From Sphingobium soli (GTDB taxonomy: Bacteria > Pseudomonadota > Alphaproteobacteria > Sphingomonadales > Sphingomonadaceae): a stretch of 64,000 bases of DNA. The notes beneath the pieces were generated by a model, which worked only from the letters and a program-made list of their open reading frames with translations, did no database searches and was not told where the DNA came from. The DNA lies in the NCBI RefSeq assembly GCF_020782245.1, contig NZ_JAJGNP010000013.1, positions 1 through 64,000 on the forward strand, written 5' to 3'. How positions within the stretch are numbered: position 1 is the stretch's first letter; each line of letters opens with the position of its first letter. A program made the position numbers and the translations under genes. Positions 43,350 through 54,948 of this stretch are shown piece after piece.

Positions 43350-44645
43350 TTACCGGCGATCGGGCGCGACCCGCCATATCGTGTTGGACACGTCATCGGC
43401 GACGATCAGCGCTTTGTGCACAGGGTCATAAGTGACGCCGACGGGGCGGCCCCGGGCGTGGTCGCCCTTGATGAAGCCGGTCAGGAAATCCTGCGGTTCA
43501 CCGGACGGGCGACCGTTCGAAAAGGGCACCCAGACGACCTTATAGCCCGCCAGATCCTGCCGGTTCCAGCTCCCATGCTCCCCGACGAACGCGCCCTCGG
43601 AAAAGCCGCCGCCAAAGCCGCCGTCAGTGGTGAAACTGACGCCAAGGGCAGCGACATGAGACCCCAGCGCATAATCCGGACGGATCGCCCGACGGACCAT
43701 ATCGGGCTTTTGCGGTCGAACGCGCGGATCGACATTCTGGCCCCAATAGCTGTAGGGCCAGCCGTAAAAGGCGCCAGGGCGGACGCTCGTCAGATAATCA
43801 GGGACCAACTGCGGTCCCAATTCGTCGCGTTCGTTGACAACCGCCCACAGGCGCTGCGTGCGGGGTTCGATGGCGAGGGCGGTGGGGTTACGGATGCCCG
43901 ATGCATAAGTCCGATGCATGCCGCTTTGTCGGTCGATTTCCCAGATGACCGCCCGATCCTGCTCTACCCCCATGCCGCGCTCGCCGACATTGCTGTTGGA
44001 GCCGATGCCGACATACAGCCTCGATCCATCCGGCCCCGCAGCCAGCGACTTGGTCCAGTGATGATTGATGTGGGAGGGGAGCTTGAGAAGCTCGACGCCC
44101 GGGGAGGTTATGCGCGTCACACCTTCGCGGTAGGGAAAGCGCACAAGCGCATCTTGATCGGCGACATAGATCTGCCCATCGACATAGGCGAGGCCATAGG
44201 GGGCGTTCAGGCCGGTGATGAAACTGGTGCGCAACTCCGCGCGACCATCATTGTCGGCATCGCGCAACAAGGTCACGCGATTGCCGCCCTTGACGGATGA
44301 TTTTCCCATGGCCTTGATATAGGTGGCGATAACGTCCTTGGGCCGAAGCGCGGGGGCGCCGCCGCCTGACCCTTCGGCGACCAATATGTCGCCATTGGGC
44401 AGAACGAGCGTTTGCCGCGGAATGGCGAGGCCGGTGGCCAACGCCGTCACCGTGAAGCCGCTGGGTGCAGTCGGCTTTTCGCCGTCCCATCCGGCCGGCG
44501 TCGCGATCTTCATCGGTGGCAGCAAGGTCTGCCGCTGTTCGGGCAGGTCGGGCTGCGGACCGGTCTGGTCCAGTCCCGGCTCGCTTTTGCCGCATGCCGC
44601 CAGGGTCAGGAGGCCGGCGCTCAGCCATAATGCATGATGTTTCAA
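43350..44645 (-). CDS. PQQ-type sugar dehydrogenase / L-sorbosone dehydrogenase family lipoprotein
   Basis: The protein has 431 residues from TTG 44645, 6 nt after GGAGGA; this gives a lipoprotein signal LSAGLLTLAAC-GK. A six-bladed beta-propeller follows: FTVTALATGLAIPRQTLVLP, GDILVAEGSGG, FITGLNAPYGLAYVDG, LAAGPDGSRLYVGIGSNSN, YASGIRNPTALAIEP, GAFYGWPYSYWG and ALIVADDVSNTIWRV. It is related to soluble glucose/sorbosone dehydrogenases. It lacks a cytochrome domain, so electrons must pass to a separate acceptor; the divergent oxidase operon with cytochrome c is nearby. Coupled to the DUF2231 gene. Cofactor inferred. Confidence 0.87.
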   Translation of the reverse strand: MKHHALWLSAGLLTLAACGKSEPGLDQTGPQPDLPEQRQTLLPPMKIATPAGWDGEKPTAPSGFTVTALATGLAIPRQTLVLPNGDILVAEGSGGGAPALRPKDVIATYIKAMGKSSVKGGNRVTLLRDADNDGRAELRTSFITGLNAPYGLAYVDGQIYVADQDALVRFPYREGVTRITSPGVELLKLPSHINHHWTKSLAAGPDGSRLYVGIGSNSNVGERGMGVEQDRAVIWEIDRQSGMHRTYASGIRNPTALAIEPRTQRLWAVVNERDELGPQLVPDYLTSVRPGAFYGWPYSYWGQNVDPRVRPQKPDMVRRAIRPDYALGSHVAALGVSFTTDGGFGGGFSEGAFVGEHGSWNRQDLAGYKVVWVPFSNGRPSGEPQDFLTGFIKGDHARGRPVGVTYDPVHKALIVADDVSNTIWRVAPDRR

Positions 44646-45154
44646 GGCCGGTCCTCCCGATAGGCTGCATATGCGATCCAACCCGCCGCGACCGCCAGAA
44701 TGCTGCTGATGATTGACAAGATGAGACCTGTTGTACCGACCGAACTCCAGCCATCACGGCTGTGCTGAAACGCGTTGATAAGGCCTGCTATCATCATCAT
44801 GAGCAGCAGCACCGAAACGATGGCGAGGCGCGACCTGGCGCTGCCCTTGCGGCGCAAGAGCGCGACGATGCTCCAAATCAAGGCAAATCCCCCGCCCAGC
44901 AAGCCGCCGGTGATCAGCCAGGCGGAAAAATTGGTCCACTGGATCTCGGCACTGTTGAGATAGGTGATGTCGCTCGCCAGCGCTGCGGGAAACATCGCGA
45001 CAGGCCACGCCAAGAGAAGGCCATGGAGCGGATGAAGCAAGGGTCTGAGGCGTGGCGGAGCACTGGGCAAAGGGGAAACTCCCGGTCGAAGGACTGACGA
45101 TTGTGCAATCCCCGGCGAGCACTTTGGTTGCGCCGGGCGTCCGGTTGGATGCAC
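44642..45154 (-). CDS. DUF2231-family membrane protein
   Basis: The 170-residue protein has four hydrophobic segments; the core begins LRPLLHPLHGLLLAWPVAMFPAALASDITY, with the conserved HPLHG and D of DUF2231, here read as two pieces. The first 35 residues are low-complexity, so the true start may be further in. The stop overlaps the TTG start of the sugar dehydrogenase, so both form one operon. DUF2231 proteins often accompany periplasmic sugar dehydrogenases, possibly as quinone or heme-linked membrane partners; not proven. Confidence 0.82.
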   Translation of the reverse strand: MHPTGRPAQPKCSPGIAQSSVLRPGVSPLPSAPPRLRPLLHPLHGLLLAWPVAMFPAALASDITYLNSAEIQWTNFSAWLITGGLLGGGFALIWSIVALLRRKGSARSRLAIVSVLLLMMMIAGLINAFQHSRDGWSSVGTTGLILSIISSILAVAAGWIAYAAYREDRP

Positions 45155-45251
45155 TTGTTACGAAAGAGAAATAATTGAACCCGACCGCGCTTGAGGTGTT
45201 CGGCCTATAACGCGCACGGTCGATGCGGCATGAAAGGGGTAAAGTCGCGCT

Positions 45252-46220
45252 ATGCGCAATCCATGGTTCTGGCTGCTGGTGCTGGCAGGCCTGACGGCCT
45301 GCAATGCAGAGCAATCGACCCTGCATGTTTTTGGCGCAGAAGCGCGCGCCGTGCGGCAGATGGCGCTCCTGTTGACCATAGGGGCGGCTGTTATCGTCAC
45401 GATCATGACCGTCCTCTACGTGCGCGCCGTGCGCGCGCCGGAAGGCAAGCTGAGCCATGACCGCGGCATGCGCATGGTCCTGTGGATGGGCGCCATTGGC
45501 CCGACGCTTATCCTGACAGCCTTGCTGATCTATGCGCTGCCTGCGATGCGGCCTCGCGCTACCGCCCCTGGTGATTTGGTCGTGCGGGTGGATGGCGAGC
45601 AATTCTGGTGGCGGGTCGCCTACGACCCTGCTGGCGACCTGTCGCCATTGCTGTCGGCCAATGAAGTGCGCATCCCCGTCGGACGAACCGTCGTCTTTGA
45701 ACTCACCGCACGCGATGTCATCCACAGCTTTTGGATTCCCGGGCTGGCCGGCAAGATGGACATGATCCCCGGACGCACCAACCGGCTCGTGGTGCAGGCG
45801 GAAAAGTCGGGCCGCTATCGCGGCGTATGCGCGGAATTTTGCGGCCTCAGCCATGCGCTGATGGCCTTTGACGTGATCGCCATGGATGCCACGGATTTCG
45901 ACGCCTGGCTGCGCCGGAGCAGGGCTGCAAGCGCCGGCGCGATCGCGTCGCGCGGGGAGACGTTGTTCGATGCGCATGGCTGCGGCGGTTGCCATGCGAT
46001 ACGCGGTACGTCCCATGACGCAAGGATTGGCCCGGATCTCAGCCGCTTTGGGGAAAGGCGGACAATGGGGGCTGGCATCATGCCGCCGACCTCCGCCAAT
46101 ATCGCCTCTTTCATCCGCGCGCCGCAAGATGCCAAGCCCGGCGCCCGGATGCCCGCCTTCCCGCAAATCAGCGCCGCCGATGCCCAGGCGATCGCGCAGT
46201 ATCTCAAGGGGCTGAAATGA
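45252..46220 (+). CDS. coxB: Cytochrome c oxidase subunit II with fused cytochrome c domain (caa3 type)
   Basis: The 322-residue protein has a lipoprotein-like signal (LLVLAGLTAC-NA), two transmembrane helices (about 37-60 and 80-100) and a periplasmic cupredoxin with the CuA site: H in DVIHSFWIPG, and C-x3-C-x3-H-x2-M in VCAEFCGLSHALM. The C-terminal cytochrome c domain has CGGCH and a methionine ligand (GARMPAF). It receives electrons from soluble cytochrome c or directly. It overlaps coxA by 4 bp (ATGA). Confidence 0.95.
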   Translation: MRNPWFWLLVLAGLTACNAEQSTLHVFGAEARAVRQMALLLTIGAAVIVTIMTVLYVRAVRAPEGKLSHDRGMRMVLWMGAIGPTLILTALLIYALPAMRPRATAPGDLVVRVDGEQFWWRVAYDPAGDLSPLLSANEVRIPVGRTVVFELTARDVIHSFWIPGLAGKMDMIPGRTNRLVVQAEKSGRYRGVCAEFCGLSHALMAFDVIAMDATDFDAWLRRSRAASAGAIASRGETLFDAHGCGGCHAIRGTSHDARIGPDLSRFGERRTMGAGIMPPTSANIASFIRAPQDAKPGARMPAFPQISAADAQAIAQYLKGLK

Positions 46221-48739
46221 GCCTGCATGATCAGGACGATCCCGCGCTGCGCGCTGCACAGGAAGAACGGCTGCGGGCCGTATGGAAGCCGCCCCAGGGG
46301 CTGTTCCTGCGCTGGACGGACACCAACAATAATCGGGTCGGCGTCTGGTATGTGCTGACTGCATTCGGCTTCATGCTGTTTGCCGGCGTGCTGGCGCTCA
46401 TCATGCGCACGCAGCTGGCCGTCCCCGACAATGAACTGGTCAGCGCGAACAGCTTCAATCAGCTGTTCACCCTGCACGGCTCGATGATGATGTTCCTCTT
46501 TGCCGTGCCGATGTTCGAGGCCGTGTCGATCATCCTGCTGCCGCAATTGCTTGGCGCGCGCGATCTGCCCTTTCCCCGGCTGTCCGCATTTGGTTACTGG
46601 TCCTTCCTGATCGGCGGCGTTTTCGTCAGCGGCTCGATTTTCTTCAATGCCGCGCCCGATGGCGGATGGTTCATGTACCCGCCGCTCACCACCCGGACCG
46701 ACCTTTCAGGGCTTGGCGCGGACATATGGATGCTGGGCCTGTCTTTCATCGAAGTGTCGTCGGTCGCCGCCGCCGTCGAACTGATCGTCGGCGTGCTCAA
46801 ATGCCGGCCGCCCGGCATGCGGCTCAATCTGATGCCGCTTTATGCTTGGTATATCCTGGTCGTCGCGGTGATGATCCTCTTTGCCTTCCCGCCGCTGATC
46901 GCGGGCGATATATTGTTCGAAATGGAGCGGCTGCTCGACTGGTCCTTTTTCGACGCGAACCGGGGCGGCGATCCGCTGCTCTGGCAGCATCTTTTCTGGA
47001 TCTTCGGCCATCCCGAAGTCTACATCATCTTCCTGCCGTCGATCGCCCTGTTCGCCATGCTGGTGCCGACGTTCGCTAACCGACATCTGCTGGGCTATCC
47101 GTGGATCGTGCTGGCGGCGGTGGGCACGGCGTTCCTGTCATTCGGCCTGTGGGTGCACCACATGTTCACGACCGGGTTGCCCAAGATCAGCCTGGCCTTC
47201 TTCTCGGCTGCGTCGGAAGCCGTGGCCATTCCCACCGGCGTCCAGATTTTCGTGTTCATCGCAACGCTATGGGCCGGGCGCGTCACTTGGTCGACGCCGC
47301 TGCTCTATGCCACCGGCAGCCTTGCGATCTTCGTGATCGGCGGCCTTACCGGCGTCATGGTGGCGGTCGCGCCCTTCGACTGGCAGGCGCACGACAGCTA
47401 TTTCATCGTCGCGCATCTCCATTATGTCCTCATCGGCGGGACGCTGATGCCGCTCTTTGCCGGCCTTTATTATTATTGGCCGTTGATCACTGGCAAGAAA
47501 CTGTCTGACCGGCTAGGACGCGTCGCCTTCTGGATGCTGTTTGCAGGCGCAAACCTGACCTTCTTTCCGATGCATTTGTCGGGCCTGATGGGCATGCCGC
47601 GCCGCGTTTTCACCTATCCAGCGGAACTAGGCCTTGGCGGCCTCAATTTGCTTTCGACAGCGGGCGCTTATCTGTTCGCGGCGGGCGTTGCGGTCATCTG
47701 CGTTGACCTTTGCCTGTCGCCCCGTCGATCCAAGGCGCAGCGCAATCCCTGGAATGCGGGCACGCTTGAATGGCTGGCGCATCCCGATGATGAGGATTGG
47801 GGCATCCGCTCTGTGCCCCTGATCGAAAGCCGCTACCCCATATGGGACCAGCCGGATTTTGTCAGGAAAGTGGACGAAGGACGATTTTTCCTGCCCGATG
47901 CGGAGGAGGGGCGCAGGGAAACCATCGTGACCACTGCCCTCGACGCGCGGCCGTTGGCCGTCATCCGGCTGGGAACGCCCAGCGTCAAACCGATGCTGAC
48001 CGCCATCGCGCTGGGCGGGGTGTTCATCTTCACCACCTATCACCTCTATTGGGCTGCGCTCGTTTGCGGTGTGGCGACCTTGGCGTGCACGCTCTGGTGG
48101 CTGTGGACGGGCACCGCCGAAATTCCCGAAAAGCCATGCAAGCCGGTGGGTCATGGCATAGAGTTGCCGCTCTATCTCTCCGGCCCCGCCGCGCCTGGCT
48201 GGTGGGCGATGTTCATCACGATGATGGCCGACGCCACGGCTTTTTCCGGCCTGGTCTTCGGCTATTTCTTCTTCTGGACGCGCCATGCCGATTTCCCTCC
48301 TGCGGATATGGCGAACGGGCCGGGCATGATGTGGCCGATGATCGCGCTGATTGCCGGGTTGGTCGGCTGGCTTGCGACGATCGCGGCGCGTAACATCCAT
48401 GCCCGCGGTGGCGTAGCACGGGCGCGCGTTCTGCTGGCGTGCGGCATTGTGCTCAGCATAGCGGGGGCAGGCGCGGGATTGGCCGGGCCATGGATGAGCG
48501 GCCTTGATCCCCAGGTGCACAGCTACCCTGCGATCGTGTGGACGCTCGCGATCTGGACCAGCGCCCATGCCGGTGTGGCGGCCATCATGCAAAGCTATGC
48601 GCTCGCGCGTAGTCTGGCCGGAAAGATGGATCCGCACCATGATGCGGATCTGCGCAACGTCAGCGTCTATATGCATTTCTACGCGCTGACGGCGATCGTC
48701 ACCTACGCGACCATCGGCCTGTTTCCGGAGGTCGCATGA
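46217..48739 (+). CDS. Fused cytochrome c oxidase subunit I + III
   Basis: This 840-residue protein combines CoxA (about 1-560) and CoxC (about 640-840). Subunit I keeps heme ligands (TLHGSMMMF, HLHYVLIGG), CuB histidines (GHPEVY, WVHHMF) and the cross-link tyrosine in HPEVY, so it is an A1-type heme-copper oxidase. The subunit III part has five or more helices with WWAMFITMMADATAFSGLVFGYFF. Such I-III fusions are found in caa3/ba3-like oxidases. The site of O2 reduction and proton pumping in the inner membrane. Overlaps its neighbours on both sides by 4 bp. Confidence 0.95.
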   Translation: MSLHDQDDPALRAAQEERLRAVWKPPQGLFLRWTDTNNNRVGVWYVLTAFGFMLFAGVLALIMRTQLAVPDNELVSANSFNQLFTLHGSMMMFLFAVPMFEAVSIILLPQLLGARDLPFPRLSAFGYWSFLIGGVFVSGSIFFNAAPDGGWFMYPPLTTRTDLSGLGADIWMLGLSFIEVSSVAAAVELIVGVLKCRPPGMRLNLMPLYAWYILVVAVMILFAFPPLIAGDILFEMERLLDWSFFDANRGGDPLLWQHLFWIFGHPEVYIIFLPSIALFAMLVPTFANRHLLGYPWIVLAAVGTAFLSFGLWVHHMFTTGLPKISLAFFSAASEAVAIPTGVQIFVFIATLWAGRVTWSTPLLYATGSLAIFVIGGLTGVMVAVAPFDWQAHDSYFIVAHLHYVLIGGTLMPLFAGLYYYWPLITGKKLSDRLGRVAFWMLFAGANLTFFPMHLSGLMGMPRRVFTYPAELGLGGLNLLSTAGAYLFAAGVAVICVDLCLSPRRSKAQRNPWNAGTLEWLAHPDDEDWGIRSVPLIESRYPIWDQPDFVRKVDEGRFFLPDAEEGRRETIVTTALDARPLAVIRLGTPSVKPMLTAIALGGVFIFTTYHLYWAALVCGVATLACTLWWLWTGTAEIPEKPCKPVGHGIELPLYLSGPAAPGWWAMFITMMADATAFSGLVFGYFFFWTRHADFPPADMANGPGMMWPMIALIAGLVGWLATIAARNIHARGGVARARVLLACGIVLSIAGAGAGLAGPWMSGLDPQVHSYPAIVWTLAIWTSAHAGVAAIMQSYALARSLAGKMDPHHDADLRNVSVYMHFYALTAIVTYATIGLFPEVA

Positions 48740-49113
48740 CGGAGCGGGGCAAATGGCATGAGCGCCTCCGGGTCACGCTCTGGACGCTGATCGTTCCGCC
48801 CGCCATCTGGGCCGGGCATTTCCTGATGGCGTATCTATGGACCGCGATCTCCTGCGCAAAGGCGGGGACCTTCGCAACCTTTCCGACCCTGTTCGTGGTC
48901 GGAACGCTTGTCGCTCTGGGGCTCATCTCCCTTTCCGGCTGGGTCGCCTGGAAGCAGACGCGCCGCCCGGGTGATAGCGCCCCGCACCAGGATTCCACGG
49001 ATATCGACCGGCTGCGCTTTCTGGCCAAATCGACATTGCTGCTGGCTGGCCTCAGTTTCGTCGGCGTCCTCTTCACAGCGCTGCCTGTCGTGTTTCTCCG
49101 GAACTGCCTGTGA
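48736..49113 (+). CDS. Small membrane protein of the oxidase operon
   Basis: The 125-residue protein has three predicted helices (LWTLIVPPAIWAGHFLMAYLW, FPTLFVVGTLVALGLISLSGW, STLLLAGLSFVGVLFTALPVVF). No family is recognised with confidence; similarly placed proteins occur in alphaproteobacterial caa3 operons between coxAC and ctaG. Coupled by overlap to both neighbours (ATGA and GTGA). Possible subunit IV or assembly factor. Confidence 0.85.
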   Translation: MTERGKWHERLRVTLWTLIVPPAIWAGHFLMAYLWTAISCAKAGTFATFPTLFVVGTLVALGLISLSGWVAWKQTRRPGDSAPHQDSTDIDRLRFLAKSTLLLAGLSFVGVLFTALPVVFLRNCL

Positions 49114-49700
49114 AGCGGGCTTCCCTGCTTGCCGGCCTGGCGTTGCTGCCCGCGGGTTGGCTGCTGGCCTGGCTGCCACTGGGCATGATCGGGCATATGG
49201 CAGGGCATATGATCGCCGTTGCCATCGCCGCGCCGCTGCTTGCATTCGGTCTCGCCGGAACTGCGGCCGATCCTGCCCGTCGCTGGCCCCATATCGTGAC
49301 GCCAATGGCGATGATGCTCGTTGAACTGATGGTCGTGTGGCTTTGGCATCTTCCAGTGCTGCGCGCGGCGGCCAGATCCTTTCCAGTCCTGGTGATCGAA
49401 CAATTCTGTTTTCTCGCCGCCGGCCTGCTGCTCTGGTCGTCGGTATGCTACGCGCCGCGCCGCGCCGCAGGGATAGGCGCGCTCCTGCTCACATCCATGC
49501 ATATGACCTTGCTGGGGGTCTTGATCGGCCTTGCGCCCCGGGCCCTTTATCCGATGGCACATCATGGATTGGCCGGCGTAGATGCGCTGGTCGATCAGCA
49601 ACTGGGCGGTGTCATCATGTTGTTGCTGGGCGCCGCCAGCTATTTCCTGGGGGGACTCGCGTTGCTGGCCAGCCTCCTTCGTCAGCGGAGTATTGCATGA
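49110..49700 (+). CDS. Cytochrome c oxidase assembly protein, CtaG/caa3_CtaG family
   Basis: The 196-residue protein uses a GTG start overlapping the previous stop. It has five or six helices and is histidine-rich at membrane faces (GMIGHMAGHMIAVAIAAP, VVWLWHLPVLRAAA, SMHMTLLGVLIGL, MAHHGLAG, VDQQLGG), the pattern of the multi-spanning caa3_CtaG family, not of the single-span Cox11/CtaG. It probably delivers copper to the oxidase. Overlaps the triheme cytochrome start (ATGA). Confidence 0.88.
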   Translation: MKRASLLAGLALLPAGWLLAWLPLGMIGHMAGHMIAVAIAAPLLAFGLAGTAADPARRWPHIVTPMAMMLVELMVVWLWHLPVLRAAARSFPVLVIEQFCFLAAGLLLWSSVCYAPRRAAGIGALLLTSMHMTLLGVLIGLAPRALYPMAHHGLAGVDALVDQQLGGVIMLLLGAASYFLGGLALLASLLRQRSIA

Positions 49701-50773
49701 CCATCCGCATCACCTGGCTGCGCGCCATTGTAACGCTTATCGGCGTGGGCACCCTCGCCATGCTCTTTGCATGGTCGGGCGCGGTGCAGATTTCAGCGTC
49801 CTCTGGCCACTGGCGCATCACCGACTGGTTTCTGCACTGGGTGATGCGCAATTCGGTGCGCACCTATTCCGCGTTCCAGGCGCCGGATGATCCGTTGGCC
49901 GATACCGGACTGGTCAGCGCGGCAGGTCATTTCCGTCAGGCCTGCCAGGTCTGTCACGGCGCCCCCGGCGTTCGCGCGTCGCCTGTGATGCAAGGCGCGA
50001 CGCCGCCTGCCCCGGATCTTGCACAAACCGCAGGAGAATGGCGGGATCGCGAGCTATTCTGGATCATCCGCCATGGCGTCAAATTCACGGGCATGCCCGC
50101 CTGGCCTGTGTCCGACCGTCCGGACGAAGTAAAACATATGGCAGCCTTTGTCCGTCGGCTTCCCGGTATGACGCCCCGTCAATATCGCGCCCTTACGCAA
50201 GCGGCCGGGGAAAGGCCGCTTTCGGGGGTCGCCCCTGGTACGCTCGCTGGCTGTACCGGTTGCCACGGCGCGGATGGGAAGGGGCGGGGACAGCCCGATA
50301 TCCCGATTTTAGGGGGGCAGGATCCAGCCTATCTGCTGGCCAGCCTGCGCCGCTATGCGTCGGGTGAGCGGTCCAGCGCGGTCATGCAAACAGCGGTCAG
50401 CAGCTTGAGCGATGCGGAAATGCAGCGGCTCGCGAACCATTTTTCCGCCCTTCCGGGACTGAAGCCGACCATTCTCTTGTCGGACTTGCCGATGCTCAAG
50501 GATCAGGCCGGCATTCCGGTCCCGGCCTGCGTCAACTGCCATGCGCCCGGAAAGGCAGGCCCTATATTGGCGGGGCAAAGATCGTCCTATGTCGCCGCGC
50601 GGCTGAAAGGCTGGCAACAGGAAAAAGCTGTCGTTGACGCGCGCCAGTCACCGGAAACGATGGCGATGATCGCCCGGCGCATTCCGCCGTCTGACGTCGA
50701 CTCGCTGGCCGCGGCTATAGGGGAATCCCGCAACAAGGCGGCAGGCGGCCCTCATAACGATACTTCCCGATGA
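49697..50773 (+). CDS. Triheme cytochrome c, membrane-anchored, of the oxidase operon
   Basis: The protein has 358 residues from the ATG at 49697, overlapping the ctaG stop; an upstream open frame in the same register is not used because the overlap fits the operon's style. One N-terminal helix (IVTLIGVGTLAMLFAWSGAV) anchors it. Three heme-c motifs are present: CQVCH (83-87), CTGCH (186-190) and CVNCH (278-282). It resembles the cytochrome subunits of alcohol/aldehyde dehydrogenases and gluconate 2-dehydrogenase. It probably carries electrons from periplasmic dehydrogenases to the CuA subunit. Confidence 0.92.
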   Translation: MTIRITWLRAIVTLIGVGTLAMLFAWSGAVQISASSGHWRITDWFLHWVMRNSVRTYSAFQAPDDPLADTGLVSAAGHFRQACQVCHGAPGVRASPVMQGATPPAPDLAQTAGEWRDRELFWIIRHGVKFTGMPAWPVSDRPDEVKHMAAFVRRLPGMTPRQYRALTQAAGERPLSGVAPGTLAGCTGCHGADGKGRGQPDIPILGGQDPAYLLASLRRYASGERSSAVMQTAVSSLSDAEMQRLANHFSALPGLKPTILLSDLPMLKDQAGIPVPACVNCHAPGKAGPILAGQRSSYVAARLKGWQQEKAVVDARQSPETMAMIARRIPPSDVDSLAAAIGESRNKAAGGPHNDTSR

Positions 50774-50812
50774 CATATGGAATGGCCGGGCTCGACCACC
50801 ATGCTGCCGGCT

Positions 50813-50932
50813 TCAACCGTGCATGTTTACCCATGCAAATGCCAGAAGCGCAGCCAATAAGAAGGCGAAGAACAGGTATATGGCCAGACGGGACGTCGCC
50901 TTGCGAGCGGGGCGTTCCTTGTGATGGGGCAT
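50813..50932 (-). CDS. 39-residue single-span membrane peptide
   Basis: Reading leftward from ATG 50932, MPHHKERPARKATSRLAIYL is followed by FFAFLLAALLAFAWVNMHG and a stop at 50813. A proper RBS (AAAGGA, 5-nt spacer) precedes it. A basic N-terminus and one hydrophobic helix suggest an inner-membrane microprotein with the C-terminus out. It lies convergent to the triheme cytochrome gene and downstream of the beta-galactosidase gene. No family is recognised. Confidence 0.55.
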   Translation of the reverse strand: MPHHKERPARKATSRLAIYLFFAFLLAALLAFAWVNMHG

Positions 50933-51041
50933 GTTGGTCCTTTCAAACAATATCCTGCGCTCAACGCATGAGGCACTTTGAGGTGTCCCATTTTTCGCCG
51001 AAGGCGAGGGCTGACGGGTCCTCTCCAGCCGGAGCCCTTCG

Positions 51042-54320
<3,279 letters not shown>

Positions 54321-54408
54321 CTAGGCGTGATGTGTACAAGTTTGCCCTGCCACAATGTGGGTGCATCGTCCAACATATGTAGGTCATTGATGGCTGTGAC
54401 CGCCCGCG

Positions 54409-54876
54409 CTATGCCTTGGACGCTGTCATGTGTCCGTCCAGCACGATTGCATCGATCCGGCGCAGCATCGCGTCCAGCTGTGTCCGTTCTGCCTCTGTAA
54501 AGGACCCGAAAATTTGTTCCTCCAGCGCCAGCGCCTGCGGCACGATCGCTTGGTACAGCGCTATGCCGGCCGTGCTCAGCGTCAGGAGATGCGACCGCTG
54601 GTCGGCCGGGTTCGGCCCCCGGATCAAGATGTCGCGGTCGATGAGGGCGGCTGCGGCGCGGCTGACGGTTACCTTGTCCATCCGCGTCGTCCAGCCGATA
54701 GCCTGCTGCGTCACGCCGTCGGGATGCTCTGCCACCACGGCGACTACGCGCCATTCGGGAATGCGCAGCCCGAACGCCTCCTCATAAGCGCTGGCGACCG
54801 CATCGCTCACCAGATTGGTGGTGAACGACAGGCGATAGGGCAGGAACGCATCGAGCAGCAGGGAGGAGGTGGTCAT
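54409..54876 (-). CDS. MarR-family regulator, probable repressor of homogentisate genes
   Basis: The protein has about 155 residues from ATG 54876 (starts at 54891 or TTG 54909 would run into the divergent promoter). Winged HTH: PEWRVVAVVAEHPDGVTQQAIG, WTTRMDKVTVSRAAAALIDRD and wing NPADQRSHLLTLSTAG. Divergent from hmgA with only about 70 bp between, so it most likely represses hmgA-fahA until homogentisate or a related aromatic acid accumulates (HmgR-like). Confidence 0.85.
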   Translation of the reverse strand: MTTSSLLLDAFLPYRLSFTTNLVSDAVASAYEEAFGLRIPEWRVVAVVAEHPDGVTQQAIGWTTRMDKVTVSRAAAALIDRDILIRGPNPADQRSHLLTLSTAGIALYQAIVPQALALEEQIFGSFTEAERTQLDAMLRRIDAIVLDGHMTASKA

Positions 54877-54891
54877 GGCGAAGGCTATCAT

Positions 54892-54919
54892 TTGACACCG
54901 ATCGGGCAAAGTCTATACT
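54892..54919 (+). promoter_or_regulatory. Sigma-70-like promoter of hmgA
   Basis: TTGACA at 54892-54897, a 16-bp spacer and TATACT at 54914-54919 precede the hmgA ATG at 54949 by about 30 bp. An imperfect dyad over the -10 region (ATAGTTTCATTTGCAA... against TATACTGGTT) could hold the MarR site. Confidence 0.6.
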
Positions 54920-54948
54920 GGTTGCAAATGAAACTATAGGAGAGGGCA

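Noticed and set aside
44754-46364. 536-codon frame antisense to coxB and overlapping the DUF2231 gene
   Set aside because: Overlaps two well-supported genes and contains only Arg/Pro/His-rich low-complexity translation.
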